In this document: positions 8,125 to 18,318 of the stretch, in pieces
How positions within the stretch are numbered: position 1 is the first letter of the stretch
Layout: each line of letters opens with the position of its first letter
Source: Fodinicola acaciae
GTDB lineage: Bacteria; Actinomycetota; Actinomycetes; Mycobacteriales; HKI-0501
DNA: 64,000 nucleotides
Assembly (NCBI RefSeq): GCF_010993745.1
Contig: NZ_WOTN01000001.1
Span: 1,615,235 to 1,679,234 of the forward strand
Direction of reading: 5' to 3'
Made by a program: the position numbers and the translations under genes
The notes under the pieces: generated by a model
Told to the model about the DNA's origin: nothing
Databases searched by the model: none
What the model saw: only the letters and a program-made list of their open reading frames with translations

Positions 8125-8856
8125 ATGAAGCCGAACCCAGCCACCCTCCGCAGCGAAGCCCAGGCCTTTGCCGATGCCGTACGCGACGGCGATCCAGAAG
8201 CATACGTCCCGACCTGCCCCGACTGGCAGTTGCGCGTGCTCGTCGGCCACATCGGCCAGGCATTCCGCTGGTCCGCCGGCATTCTGCGCACCCGAGCCGC
8301 GGCCGCAGTCCCCGACCCGCATGACGCCGATCCGGGACCGGTCACCGCGTGGCGAAGCTGGATCATGGACAGCGCCGACGAGTTCCTTGCGGCCTACGAC
8401 AGGACGCGAGAGCTGGTGTGGACCTTCCTCGGCAATCGCTCACCGGAATTCTGGCTCCGCCGGATGCTTCACGACACCACCGTGCACCGATATGACGCGT
8501 GCCTGACCACCGGAGCGGCGTACGCGCTCACCGATCACCTCGCCGAAGATGGAGTCAACGAGCGCATGGAGCTGTTGTCTGACCCAGTCGCGTGGAAGGT
8601 GCTGCCAGCACTGGAAAAGCTGCGTGGCGAAGGGGAAACTCTCCAGTTCCAACCGGAAAGCGGCATCGGCTGGTTCGTCACCCGTACGCCCAGCGGCATT
8701 GCGTACGAGCGAAAACACGGCTCCGCCGACGCCACTGTCGTCGCGCCGATGCCGGCCCTGCACCTGCTGCTGGCCGGCCGGATCCCAGTCGACCAAGCCA
8801 TCGTCGCCGGCAACCGCACCCTTATCGAGCACTGGCTGTCGACGACTTCGCTGTGA
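8125..8856 (+). CDS. Maleylpyruvate isomerase-like (mycothiol-dependent, DinB-fold) protein
   Basis: This 243-residue cytoplasmic protein has the TIGR03083/maleylpyruvate isomerase N-terminal pattern: EAYVPTCPDWQLRVLVGHIGQAFRW (residues about 30-55), where 'PTCPDW..DLVxHxG' supplies the first metal-ligand histidine. RMLHDTTVHRYDA (about 115-128) carries the second metal-binding group, usually HxxEHxxHRxD. The C-terminal half matches the SCP2-like MDMPI-C region (HLLLAGRIPVDQAIVAGN). Relatives use a metal and mycothiol for isomerisation or thiol transfer, but most are uncharacterised. The second motif has Thr-Thr-Val where a glutamate is common. It faces the MerR gene and is its most likely target. 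The next gene begins 200 bp downstream. Confidence 0.72.
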   Translation: MKPNPATLRSEAQAFADAVRDGDPEAYVPTCPDWQLRVLVGHIGQAFRWSAGILRTRAAAAVPDPHDADPGPVTAWRSWIMDSADEFLAAYDRTRELVWTFLGNRSPEFWLRRMLHDTTVHRYDACLTTGAAYALTDHLAEDGVNERMELLSDPVAWKVLPALEKLRGEGETLQFQPESGIGWFVTRTPSGIAYERKHGSADATVVAPMPALHLLLAGRIPVDQAIVAGNRTLIEHWLSTTSL

Positions 8857-9058
8857 ACGTAAGGCAATCTCCGCAGGTCCCGGACCTACCCACGATCGCA
8901 GGGGCAGCTGTCCAGAGACAACCGCGCAGTGGCGAATGCTGCGTCTTTGTCCTCCATCTCAGGCACTTTTCGCTCTAGCGGCGGCCTTTCGTGACCTGCA
9001 ACCCTGAATTGCGCCAAGACGGAATTGGCGCTCTTTCCATCTCACGAGGGGCAATGCA

Positions 9059-9553
9059 TTGCGACGAACAATCATCAGGGCGTCCGCGCTTGCGGTGGCA
9101 CTTTTGGCTGTGCTGGCGGGAAGTCTCACGCTCGCCAGCCCGGCATCCGCCGCGCATGCCGACCGGTCCATCAGCGCCAAGGTGATGCGGGCCAACGCCA
9201 AGAGCCTGGCGGTCAACGAGTGGACCTGGACGCTGCCCGAGCTTCACTCCGGTGACTGCACGATGTTCGGCGGCGCGACCTGGACCTTCCGGGAGAACGG
9301 CACCGCGGACTTCCGGGGAACGGTTACGAGCAGCGACGATCACGACGCCTGGATCCAGTGGATCGACGTGTTCGACAAGAACGGCGCGTTCATGGGCAAC
9401 ATCGTCAACACCTATCCGGACACGCCCGACCCGACACGGTTCGCCAAGAACCTGCCGGACAGCAGCCTGCAGTATGCCTGGTATGGCTACGGGCACTTCA
9501 ACGCCGACTGGTACTGGAACATCGGACACGTCCAGTTGCACTACCACTGCTAG
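9059..9553 (+). CDS. Small secreted protein (DUF6294-like), function unknown
   Basis: The start is a TTG at 9059, seven bases after GAGGGG. It gives a 164-residue protein with a classical Sec signal (MRRTIIRASALAVALLAVLAGS..., cleavage near ASA-AHAD). The mature domain (about 130 residues) contains SGDCTMFGGATWTFRENGTADFRGTVTSSDDHDAWIQW and ends YWNIGHVQLHYHC. I recall this pattern from Streptomyces secreted proteins grouped as DUF6294. The two cysteines, in DCTMF and at the C-terminus, could form one disulfide. Aromatic beta strands suggest a compact extracellular sandwich. No enzyme motif is seen. A strong hairpin follows immediately, so it is monocistronic. Confidence 0.7.
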   Translation: MRRTIIRASALAVALLAVLAGSLTLASPASAAHADRSISAKVMRANAKSLAVNEWTWTLPELHSGDCTMFGGATWTFRENGTADFRGTVTSSDDHDAWIQWIDVFDKNGAFMGNIVNTYPDTPDPTRFAKNLPDSSLQYAWYGYGHFNADWYWNIGHVQLHYHC

Positions 9554-9558
9554 GGTGG

Positions 9559-9592
9559 CTGGTCCGCCTCTCGGCAACGGGAGGCGGACCAG
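9559..9592. terminator. Bidirectional terminator between a secreted-protein gene and uvrA
   Basis: CTGGTCCGCCTC (9559-9570) and its exact complement (9581-9592) enclose a 10-nt loop, and TTCTTTC follows on the plus strand. The hairpin starts six bases after the rightward stop at 9553 and lies 15 bp beyond the uvrA stop at 9607, so it can serve both convergent genes. Confidence 0.85.
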
Positions 9593-9606
9593 TTCTTTCG
9601 CGGCGG

Positions 9607-12585
<2,979 letters not shown>

Positions 12586-12756
12586 CGCGGTGTGTCCGCT
12601 CTCTCGTCGTTAGGACTGAAGACTGTGCAGAGACGAGAAGTCCCCCGCACCAATGTAACCGGGGGGTCCGACAGTTTGATCCCGGCCTCGTACATGTGTC
12701 CAGCGATCGTCGCCGACCAGCACTTATGCGTACGAGGCGTGACTTGCGTACGGGAG

Positions 12757-12809
12757 GGTCGCATGGCCACCATGCGTGCGTCCAGTGCACGCATGGTGGC
12801 CATGCGACC
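12757..12809. repeat. Nested palindromic element (family 1), best copy
   Basis: Positions 12757-12779 and 12787-12809 are perfect 23-bp inverted repeats around a 7-nt loop. Each arm is itself a palindrome, CGCATGG-CCA-CCATGCG, so the element holds four alternating copies of CGCATGG. It lies between the divergent uvrA and acyl-CoA dehydrogenase genes, where a terminator is not expected. Near-identical copies occur at 41780-41828 and 50179-50227. Confidence 0.9.
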
Positions 12810-12819
12810 TCACGACCCT

Positions 12820-12847
12820 TTGGCCTGGACCGACTGGTCGGTATGCT
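12820..12847 (+). promoter_or_regulatory. Promoter of the acyl-CoA dehydrogenase with a TetR-type operator
   Basis: TTGGCC (12820-12825) and TATGCT (12842-12847) form a -35/-10 pair with 16 bp between them. The dyad ACCGACTGGTCGGT (12829-12842) fills the spacer, so a bound repressor would block polymerase. A 12/14 match, ACCGGGTGGTCGGT, sits at 15059-15072, directly in front of the tetR-type gene. Confidence 0.65.
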
Positions 12848-12867
12848 CCGGACGACGGCAGCCCAGA

Positions 12868-12899
12868 CGATGAGCCCACCGATGAGCCCACCGATGAGC
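12868..12899 (+). repeat. 12-bp tandem repeat in the dehydrogenase leader
   Basis: CGATGAGCCCAC occurs twice in a row (12868-12879, 12880-12891), followed by a partial third copy CGATGAGCA. The block sits between the promoter and the ribosome site AGGAG of the gene at 12916. It contains three out-of-place ATGs that could initiate short decoy peptides. Confidence 0.75.
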
Positions 12900-12915
12900 A
12901 TCGACAGGAGCACCG

Positions 12916-14127
12916 ATGGATTTCGCGTTCGACGCACGTACCGAGGAGCTGCGCGGCCGGCTGAACGAGTTCATGGACTCGCACGTCTATCCGGCCGAGC
13001 CGATCATCGAGGAGCAGCTGGAGAAACGGGACAATCCGTGGGAACAGCCACCGGTCATCGACGAGCTCAAGCAGGAGGCGCGCAGCCGCGGCCTGTGGAA
13101 CTTCTTCCTCCCCGGTGAGCACGGCGGCGCCGGACTGACCAACCTCCAGTACGCCCCCCTGGCCGAGATCACCGGTCGCAGCCCGGAGCTGGCGCCGGCC
13201 GCACTCAACTGCGCAGCGCCCGACACCGGCAACATGGAAGTGCTGAGCATGTTCGGTACGCCGGCGCAGAAAGAGCAGTGGCTGCGGCCGTTGCTGGACG
13301 GCGACATCCGCTCGGCCTTCTGCATGACCGAGCCCGACGTCGCCTCCTCCGACGCCAGCAACATCAGTACGCGGATCGAACGCGACGGCGACGAGTACGT
13401 GATCAACGGCCGCAAGTGGTGGTCGTCCGGCGCGATGAGCCCGCGCTGCAAGATCTTCATCGTCATGGGCAAGACCGACCCGGCCGCGCACCGGCACCGC
13501 CAGCAGTCGATGATCCTGGTGCCGAGGGACACGCCGGGCGTGAACATCAGGCGCGGCATGCACGTTTTCGGCTACACGGACGGATCGCACGGCGGCCACG
13601 CCGAGATCGACTTCGACAACGTACGCGTGCCGATGGACAACATCGTCTCCGGCGAAGGTGACGGTTTCGCGATCGCGCAGGCGCGGCTCGGCCCCGGCCG
13701 CATCCACCACGCGATGCGGATGATCGGCATGTCCGAGCGCGCGCTGGAGATGATGTGCCAGCGGGTCAGCAGCCGCGTGGCCTTCGGCAAACCGATCGCC
13801 GAGCAAGGCGTTGTGCAGGACTGGATCGCCGAGGCGCGGATCCGCATCGAACAGCTGCGCCTGCTCGTACTGAAGACGGCCTGGCTGATGGACACCGTCG
13901 GCAACAAGGGCGCGCACACCGAGATCCAGGCGATCAAGGTGGCCGCTCCGTCGGTGGCGACCTGGGTGATCGACCGCGCCATCCAGGCACATGGCGCGGC
14001 CGGTGTCAGCCAGGATTTCAAACTGGCGTCGTTGTACGCGCACGCGCGCACGCTGCATCTCGCCGATGGCCCGGACGAGGTGCACAAGCGGTCGCTGGCG
14101 CACCGGGAGCTGCGCAAGTACGCCTGA
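12916..14127 (+). CDS. Acyl-CoA dehydrogenase, ACAD10/11-like
   Basis: This 403-residue FAD flavoprotein fills the whole acyl-CoA dehydrogenase fold: helical N-domain, beta middle domain ([16 protein letters not shown] around residues 135-150, the flavin-contact strand) and helical C-domain ([22 protein letters not shown]). Several segments closely match the ACAD10/ACAD11 subgroup as I recall it: [44 protein letters not shown] and [31 protein letters not shown]. In animals this subgroup acts with a kinase on phosphorylated 4-hydroxyacyl-CoAs. The kinase-type partner is not in this window. AGGAG lies five bases before the ATG. A TetR-type site overlaps the promoter. Its stop lies three bases from the stop of the convergent lanthipeptide-like gene. 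Confidence 0.93.
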   Translation: MDFAFDARTEELRGRLNEFMDSHVYPAEPIIEEQLEKRDNPWEQPPVIDELKQEARSRGLWNFFLPGEHGGAGLTNLQYAPLAEITGRSPELAPAALNCAAPDTGNMEVLSMFGTPAQKEQWLRPLLDGDIRSAFCMTEPDVASSDASNISTRIERDGDEYVINGRKWWSSGAMSPRCKIFIVMGKTDPAAHRHRQQSMILVPRDTPGVNIRRGMHVFGYTDGSHGGHAEIDFDNVRVPMDNIVSGEGDGFAIAQARLGPGRIHHAMRMIGMSERALEMMCQRVSSRVAFGKPIAEQGVVQDWIAEARIRIEQLRLLVLKTAWLMDTVGNKGAHTEIQAIKVAAPSVATWVIDRAIQAHGAAGVSQDFKLASLYAHARTLHLADGPDEVHKRSLAHRELRKYA

Positions 14128-14130
14128 CGA

Positions 14131-14319
14131 TCAGGGGTTCTGGTAGCAGCAGTCGCCGTTGGTCTTGACCGTCGTCCCGACGCAGGTCCGCAGGCAGCTG
14201 AGGTTTCGGCTGGCGCACGGGCCACCCTGCGTCGGTGTCGGATAGTCCAGGGTCTGCTCCAGCTCCTCGACGCGGATGTCGAGGTCGTACTCGTCGTCGA
14301 TGGGCGTACGCGTCAGCAT
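14131..14319 (-). CDS. FxLD-like lanthipeptide precursor, orphan
   Basis: This small gene encodes 62 residues and has an ATG with GGAG six bases upstream. The leader MLTRTPIDDEYDLDIRVEEL carries YDLDIRV, a close match to the FDLDVRV-type motif that names FxLD lanthipeptides (Tyr replaces Phe). A Gly-Gly follows (PTPTQGG), and then a core of about 29 residues beginning PCASRNLSCLRTCVGTTV. The core has five cysteines and six Ser/Thr, suited to forming thioether rings, and ends GDCCYQNP. No lanthionine synthetase, FxLD methyltransferase, protease or exporter gene is found within the window on either side. A ribosomal peptide or a disulfide-rich peptide are alternatives. The gene lies on the same strand as, and 106 bp downstream of, the tetR-type gene. 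Confidence 0.6.
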   Translation of the reverse strand: MLTRTPIDDEYDLDIRVEELEQTLDYPTPTQGGPCASRNLSCLRTCVGTTVKTNGDCCYQNP

Positions 14320-14393
14320 GGCGGTCTCCGCTCGCGGGCATTGGGACGCCATCAGACTGCGATCGGTCATCACCCGCGCGACAGGGGTCGGAT

Positions 14394-14420
14394 CCGGGAA
14401 ATTGCCGGAAAATCTCCCGG
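14394..14420 (-). terminator. Weak hairpin after the TetR-type gene
   Basis: CCGGGA (14394-14399) faces TCCCGG (14415-14420) with a 15-nt loop, six bases after the tetR-type stop at 14426. It is short, and read-through into the lanthipeptide-like gene at 14319 is possible. Confidence 0.3.
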
Positions 14421-14425
14421 CCGGG

Positions 14426-15058
14426 TCAGCCGCGCAGGCTCGCCAGCAGCAGGTCGCCGTAATGTTCGGCGACCTTGCGCGCGGACAGCCGGCCTTTGCG
14501 GCGATACCAGAAGCCGAGGTGGTGCACCGCGCCGAAGTAGTAGTCGACGACCAGCTCAGCCGGCACGTCGGCGCGGAACTCACCGGCGCGCTGGCCGTCC
14601 TCGATCATGCCGCGGAACCGCTCGTGATAGCGCCGCCGCTCGGCGCGTACGAGCGCCTGCTTCTCGGTGCCGAGCATGTGCATCGACCGGAAGAAGATCA
14701 CCGTGTCGTCGAGGTTGGCGATGCTGGTCAGCACGACGTCGACCGCGGCGGCGTGGATGCGTTCCGCGTACGACCCATCGCCGGCGAACAGCTTCTCCAG
14801 CCGCTCCGTCTGCACGGACAGCACGCGGTGGTAGATCTCGTAGAGCAGGTCGTCCTTGGAGCCGAAGTAGTGATACATCGCGCCTTTGGTGACGCCGGCG
14901 GCCTCAACGACCTCCTGCACGGAGGTGCTTTCGAAGCCCTTCTCGGCGAACAGCCGGGTGGCGGCCTCCAGCAACCGGCCGGGCACGCCGCTCAGGCTGC
15001 CGAGGCTGCGCTCGGGATGGCCGAGTCCGACCGCGGACGTCTCCATCCAGTGGATCAT
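14426..15058 (-). CDS. TetR-family repressor
   Basis: Up to 210 residues from the ATG at 15058; the ATG at 15046 is equally plausible. Residues about 25-70 are a TetR HTH: RLLEAATRLFAEKGFESTSVQEVVEAAGVTKGAMYHYFGSKDDLLYEIY. The ligand domain (DTVIFFRSMHMLGTEKQALVRAERRRYHERFRGMIEDG) resembles the KstR/FadR-like regulators that sense acyl-CoAs. The dyad ACCGGGTGGTCGGT begins one base upstream of the 15058 start and also overlaps the region in front of the HAD gene at 15097. The same dyad sits in the acyl-CoA dehydrogenase promoter at 12829. I infer that it represses itself, the dehydrogenase and probably the HAD-MBL pair, and responds to a fatty or hydroxy acyl ligand. Confidence 0.87.
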   Translation of the reverse strand: MIHWMETSAVGLGHPERSLGSLSGVPGRLLEAATRLFAEKGFESTSVQEVVEAAGVTKGAMYHYFGSKDDLLYEIYHRVLSVQTERLEKLFAGDGSYAERIHAAAVDVVLTSIANLDDTVIFFRSMHMLGTEKQALVRAERRRYHERFRGMIEDGQRAGEFRADVPAELVVDYYFGAVHHLGFWYRRKGRLSARKVAEHYGDLLLASLRG

Positions 15059-15072
15059 ACCGGGTGGTCGGT
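15059..15072. promoter_or_regulatory. Probable TetR operator between tetR and the HAD gene
   Basis: ACCGGGTGGTCGGT is a dyad with half-sites ACCG/CGGT and matches the perfect site at 12829-12842 in 12 of 14 positions. It touches the tetR-type start and lies 11 bp before the HAD gene's TATTGT -10 element (15084-15089), so one bound dimer could block both divergent promoters. Confidence 0.6.
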
Positions 15073-15096
15073 CGGGCCACGGCTATTGTCGTGAAC

Positions 15097-15744
15097 ATGG
15101 AAAAGCTGCGGGTGGCCGTCTTCGACTACGGCGGCGTGATCACGACGGCGGTGAACCGATCCGTGATGGCCTGGCTGGCCGACGAAGGGATCGAGGTCGA
15201 CGGCTATCGCACGACCATGGCCGAGTGGGTCTTCGCCGAGACCGCCGACGGCACGCCGGCGCATCGGCTGGAGACCGGCGAGCTGTCCGGTCCGGAGTTC
15301 GAGCGGCTGCTGGCCGCGCGGCTCCGGCGCACCGACGGCGGACCGGTGGTCGCCGAAGGGCTGCTGGAGCGGATGTTCGAGGGAATGACGCTGGACGACG
15401 CGATGGTCCAGCTGGTACGCGACCTGCGCGCCGCCGGACTGCGTACGGCCATGCTGTCCAACAGCTGGGCCAACCACTATCCGGAGGACCTGGTGGCCGA
15501 GCTGTTCGACCTCAGCGTCATCTCCGGCGAGGTCGGCCTGCGCAAGCCGGACTCGGCGATTTTCCAGCTGCTGTTGGAAAGACTCGACACACCGGCGGCG
15601 ACGGTCGCGTTCGTGGACGACATCGCGCACAACGTCGAAGGGGCCGCGAAGCTCGGCATCTCGGCGGTGCTGCACACCGACGCGGCGAGTACGCGCGACT
15701 GGTTCGCCGAGCGCGTACCAGCGTTGGCCACCGGCCTGCGCTGA
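15097..15744 (+). CDS. HAD-like hydrolase, ACAD10/EPHX2 N-domain type
   Basis: This 215-residue protein shows all HAD motifs. AVFDYGGVIT is motif I, with the second Asp replaced by Tyr-Gly-Gly as in the HAD domains of mammalian ACAD10 and epoxide hydrolase 2. AMLSNSWANHY is motif II, GLRKPDSAIFQLLLERL motif III, and FVDDIAHNVEGAAKLG motif IV. The Tyr in place of a second catalytic Asp suggests changed phosphatase activity. The ATG at 15097 lies seven bases after TATTGT (15084-15089) and has no ribosome site. GTG at 15091 is the alternative. It shares the promoter region and TetR site with the divergent regulator and is followed after seven bases by the metallo-beta-lactamase gene, forming a two-gene operon. 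Confidence 0.85.
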   Translation: MEKLRVAVFDYGGVITTAVNRSVMAWLADEGIEVDGYRTTMAEWVFAETADGTPAHRLETGELSGPEFERLLAARLRRTDGGPVVAEGLLERMFEGMTLDDAMVQLVRDLRAAGLRTAMLSNSWANHYPEDLVAELFDLSVISGEVGLRKPDSAIFQLLLERLDTPAATVAFVDDIAHNVEGAAKLGISAVLHTDAASTRDWFAERVPALATGLR

Positions 15745-15751
15745 TGGCACG

Positions 15752-16426
15752 ATGCAAGGGGTGACGGACACCTACACCGGACAACTGAACGGCGGGCCGG
15801 CGCAGACCCGCCAGCTGGCGAAACTGGAGATCACCAAGGTCTCGGTCGGGCCGATGGACAACAACGCCTATCTGTTGCGCTGCCGCGAGACCGGCGACGC
15901 GCTGCTGGTCGACGCCGCCAACGACGCCGACACTTTGTTGGCGCTGCTGGCAAAGCACACCGCCGGCAAGCTGGAAACGGCGTTCACCACGCACCAGCAC
16001 TTCGACCACTGGCAGGCGCTCGGCGCGGTCGTCGCGGCGACCGGCGCGACGACCGCCGCCGGCCGACCCGACGCGCCGGAGCTGCCGGTGGCCGTCGACG
16101 TGCCGCTGGACGACGGCGACGAACTGGCCGTCGGCGACTGTACGCTGACGGCCATCCACCTCGTCGGCCACACGCCGGGTTCGATCGCTCTGGCATACCA
16201 GGATCCCGCAGGCCACGCGCACATCTTCACCGGCGACTCGCTTTTTCCTGGCGGTGTGGGCAAAACCTGGCAGCCGGAGGACTTCACGTCGTTGCTGCAC
16301 GACGTGACGACGAAGATCTTCGACCGCTTCGGCGACGACACCTGGATCTATCCGGGCCACGGCGACGACACCACGCTCGGCGCGGAGCGGCCGCATCTCG
16401 GCGAGTGGAAAGAGCGCGGCTGGTAA
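15752..16426 (+). CDS. Metallo-beta-lactamase-fold hydrolase, glyoxalase II-like
   Basis: This 224-residue cytoplasmic protein carries the dinuclear metal motif TTHQHFDHW (HxHxDH). It also has GHTPGSIAL (third His region), FTGDSLFPGGVGKT (bridging Asp) and YPGHGDDTTLG (last His). These are the hydroxyacylglutathione hydrolase/thioesterase-type signatures; in mycothiol organisms such enzymes hydrolyse thioesters of the local thiol. The start is ATG at 15752, seven bases after the HAD stop; GTG at 15761 is possible. Sitting behind an ACAD10-type HAD gene under a TetR of acyl-CoA type suggests a role in acyl thioester or hydroxyacid catabolism, but this is inference. Its stop is three bases from the convergent stress-protein stop. 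Confidence 0.85.
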   Translation: MQGVTDTYTGQLNGGPAQTRQLAKLEITKVSVGPMDNNAYLLRCRETGDALLVDAANDADTLLALLAKHTAGKLETAFTTHQHFDHWQALGAVVAATGATTAAGRPDAPELPVAVDVPLDDGDELAVGDCTLTAIHLVGHTPGSIALAYQDPAGHAHIFTGDSLFPGGVGKTWQPEDFTSLLHDVTTKIFDRFGDDTWIYPGHGDDTTLGAERPHLGEWKERGW

Positions 16427-16429
16427 CTA

Positions 16430-16873
16430 CTACGGCACGACCGTGACCGGCCAGCGGCCAGCGCGTACCAGCCGGACCGCGATCGAGCCGACCAGCCGGT
16501 GACCGGCCTGACTGGACGCGCCGACCACCACCGCGTCGGCGCGCTCCTCGTCGGCGATCCGGGCCAGCTCCGCGTACGGGTCGCCGTGAACGGTGATGAA
16601 GCGGTACGCGACGCCACTGCGTGCCGCGGCCGTCTCCACCTCCTTGCGGAGGTCTTCGGCCACCTCCTCGTTGGTCTGCTCGACCGACCCGGCCAGCTCC
16701 GGCACCAGCGAGGTCATCGATGGCGTGCTGCCGACGTAGACCAACAGCAGCTCGGCGCTCTGCCGGCGGGCCAGTCCGGCCGCGTACGCGGCGGCGCGCA
16801 TCGAGGTGTCCGAGCCGTCGATGCCGACCAGGATGGTCGTCGGGCCGTCGGTGCCCAGTTCGAAGCCGCTCAT
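16430..16873 (-). CDS. Universal stress protein, single UspA domain
   Basis: This is a 147-residue one-domain UspA protein. TTILVGIDGSDTSMRAAAYAAGLARRQSAELLLVYV covers strand 1 and helix 1, and the end DAVVVGASSQAGHRLVGSIAVRLVRAGRWPVTVVP covers the nucleotide-binding region. In ATP-binding Usps the loop reads GxxGx9GS. Here GASSQAGHRLVGS keeps the glycines and the final Ser in slightly altered spacing, so ATP binding is likely but not certain. The ATG at 16873 has GAGGAA upstream. Longer in-frame openings extend to 17185 but have no domain support. It is convergent with the hydrolase gene and read away from the LCP gene. Confidence 0.88.
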   Translation of the reverse strand: MSGFELGTDGPTTILVGIDGSDTSMRAAAYAAGLARRQSAELLLVYVGSTPSMTSLVPELAGSVEQTNEEVAEDLRKEVETAAARSGVAYRFITVHGDPYAELARIADEERADAVVVGASSQAGHRLVGSIAVRLVRAGRWPVTVVP

Positions 16874-17106
16874 CGGCCGGGTTTCCTCGCAATCGTCGCA
16901 GGTAGCTGACACGATATCGGCCGGCCGAGCCGGGCGCGTACCGACAACACCGGTAAAACCCGGCAAAATTTCCGACCAACTCGAAAGAGCAGGCAACCAA
17001 ACGGTGGTGTGCGTCGTTCCTAAAGCGAGAGCCACGGTCGAGCGGCGGTCGGGTATCCTTCCGCTTCGACCCGCAGCACGGCACACGACCACAACAAAGG
17101 AGTTGG

Positions 17107-18183
17107 GTGAGGTTGGCGTACCAGGCCACGCGGAAACGGCCCGACCAGGGCAAACCGCGTAAGTCGAAGTCGCCGCGGTGGGCACGGCTGTGCCTCGTCG
17201 CCGGGATCGCGATCGTCGTGCTGGCCGGTGGCGGATACGCCGCGGCCAACGTGGTCGTCAATCACTACGCCAGCGAGGTCAAGAGTGACAACCTCCTCGG
17301 TGGCGTACCGCAGAACGAGCGAGCCAGCCTGCCGCCGTCCGGTGCGCCGGTCACCGGCCCGCTCAACATCCTGTTGCTCGGCTCGGACAACGCCGACAAC
17401 TCGCGGGCCAAGAGCCAGGGGGTGGACGGCCAGCGGTCCGACTCGATCATCCTTTTCCACATCGACAAGGACTTCAAGAAGGTCTACGCCTTCTCGATCG
17501 AGCGCGACTCGTACGTGCGCATCCCGGCCGGCGGGTCGTGGGGCGGCGGCAAGAACAAGATCAACGCCGCGCTGCAGTACGGCGGGCCGTCGCTGACCGT
17601 GCGGACCGTGCAGAACCTGCTCGACATCAAGATCCCGTACGTGGCGGTGGTCAGCTTCGCCGCGCTGATCAAGTCGGTCGACGCGGTCGGTGGCGTGGAC
17701 GTCTACGTCGACAAGACGACGTACGACAACCAGTTCAAGCGCACCTGGACCAAGGGCATGCACCACCTCAACGGCACCGACGCGCAGTTCTACGTACGGC
17801 AGCGGCACGGCCTGGCCGGCGGCGACTACGACCGGATGAAGCGCCAGCAGCAGCTGATCCGCGCGCTGTTCAAGAAGGCGACGTCGGCCGGCGTACTGAC
17901 CAACCCGTTCAAGCTCAACGACCTGGTCACCGCGGTCGCCGCGTCGGTCAAGGTGAGCGACGGCATGCCTGTCAAGGACCTGGCGTTCGCCGCCCGCGGC
18001 CTGTCGCTCGACGCGGTCACCTTCAGCACGATGCCGATGGCCGGCACGCTGAAGATCGACGGCACCGACTACGAACAGGTCAGCACCTCCGGCGCCGAAG
18101 CGCTCGGCAAGGCCATCAACGCCGACGACTTCACCGCGTATTTCAAGCGCTATCCCCCCAACAACGCCTCACACGGCCTGTAA
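17107..18183 (+). CDS. LytR-CpsA-Psr (LCP) family cell-wall glycopolymer ligase
   Basis: This 358-residue membrane-anchored enzyme probably attaches glycopolymers (teichoic acid-type or arabinogalactan-type) to peptidoglycan from polyprenyl-phosphate donors. It starts with GTG at 17107, four bases after AAGGAG. A basic cytoplasmic tail (KRPDQGKPRKSKSPRW) precedes one transmembrane helix (LCLVAGIAIVVLAGGGYAAANVVV, about 29-52). The LCP domain follows: NILLLGSDNADN, GQRSDSIILFHIDKDFKKVYAFSIERDSYV (Asp and Arg residues that bind pyrophosphate and Mg), KINAALQYGG, VDAVGGVDVYVDK, then YVRQRHGLAGGDYDRMKRQQQLI with the conserved RxR and DxxRxxRQ. No C-terminal LytR_C domain is present. A family 1 hairpin follows the stop. 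Confidence 0.95.
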   Translation: MRLAYQATRKRPDQGKPRKSKSPRWARLCLVAGIAIVVLAGGGYAAANVVVNHYASEVKSDNLLGGVPQNERASLPPSGAPVTGPLNILLLGSDNADNSRAKSQGVDGQRSDSIILFHIDKDFKKVYAFSIERDSYVRIPAGGSWGGGKNKINAALQYGGPSLTVRTVQNLLDIKIPYVAVVSFAALIKSVDAVGGVDVYVDKTTYDNQFKRTWTKGMHHLNGTDAQFYVRQRHGLAGGDYDRMKRQQQLIRALFKKATSAGVLTNPFKLNDLVTAVAASVKVSDGMPVKDLAFAARGLSLDAVTFSTMPMAGTLKIDGTDYEQVSTSGAEALGKAINADDFTAYFKRYPPNNASHGL

Positions 18184-18195
18184 ACCCACCGGTCG

Positions 18196-18252
18196 TTGGT
18201 CGCATGGACCCCTTGCGTGCGCCTGACGCACGTATGGGGTCCATGCGACCAA
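18196..18252. repeat. Family 1 palindromic element acting as a likely terminator
   Basis: Arms 18196-18221 and 18227-18252 (26 bp) pair with one mismatch and one G-U, around a 5-nt loop. It begins 12 bp after the LCP stop. The flanks TTGGTCGCATGG/CCATGCGACCAA match the other family 1 copies, while the inner part reads ACCCC/GGGGT instead of CCACC/GGTGG. Confidence 0.85.
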
Positions 18253-18318
18253 CCAGCGGCGGCGAGTCCGGAGCTTGACTACGGTTCGTCACCGCAAAAC
18301 CGGACTTTCGTTACATCG

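Noticed and set aside
12757-12809. Family 1 element as a simple transcription terminator
   Set aside because: This copy lies between divergent gene starts, and the sequence of the arms rather than only their pairing is conserved.
16874-17185. Upstream extension of the universal stress protein
   Set aside because: The added residues look like non-coding translation, and the UspA fold begins right after the ATG at 16873.
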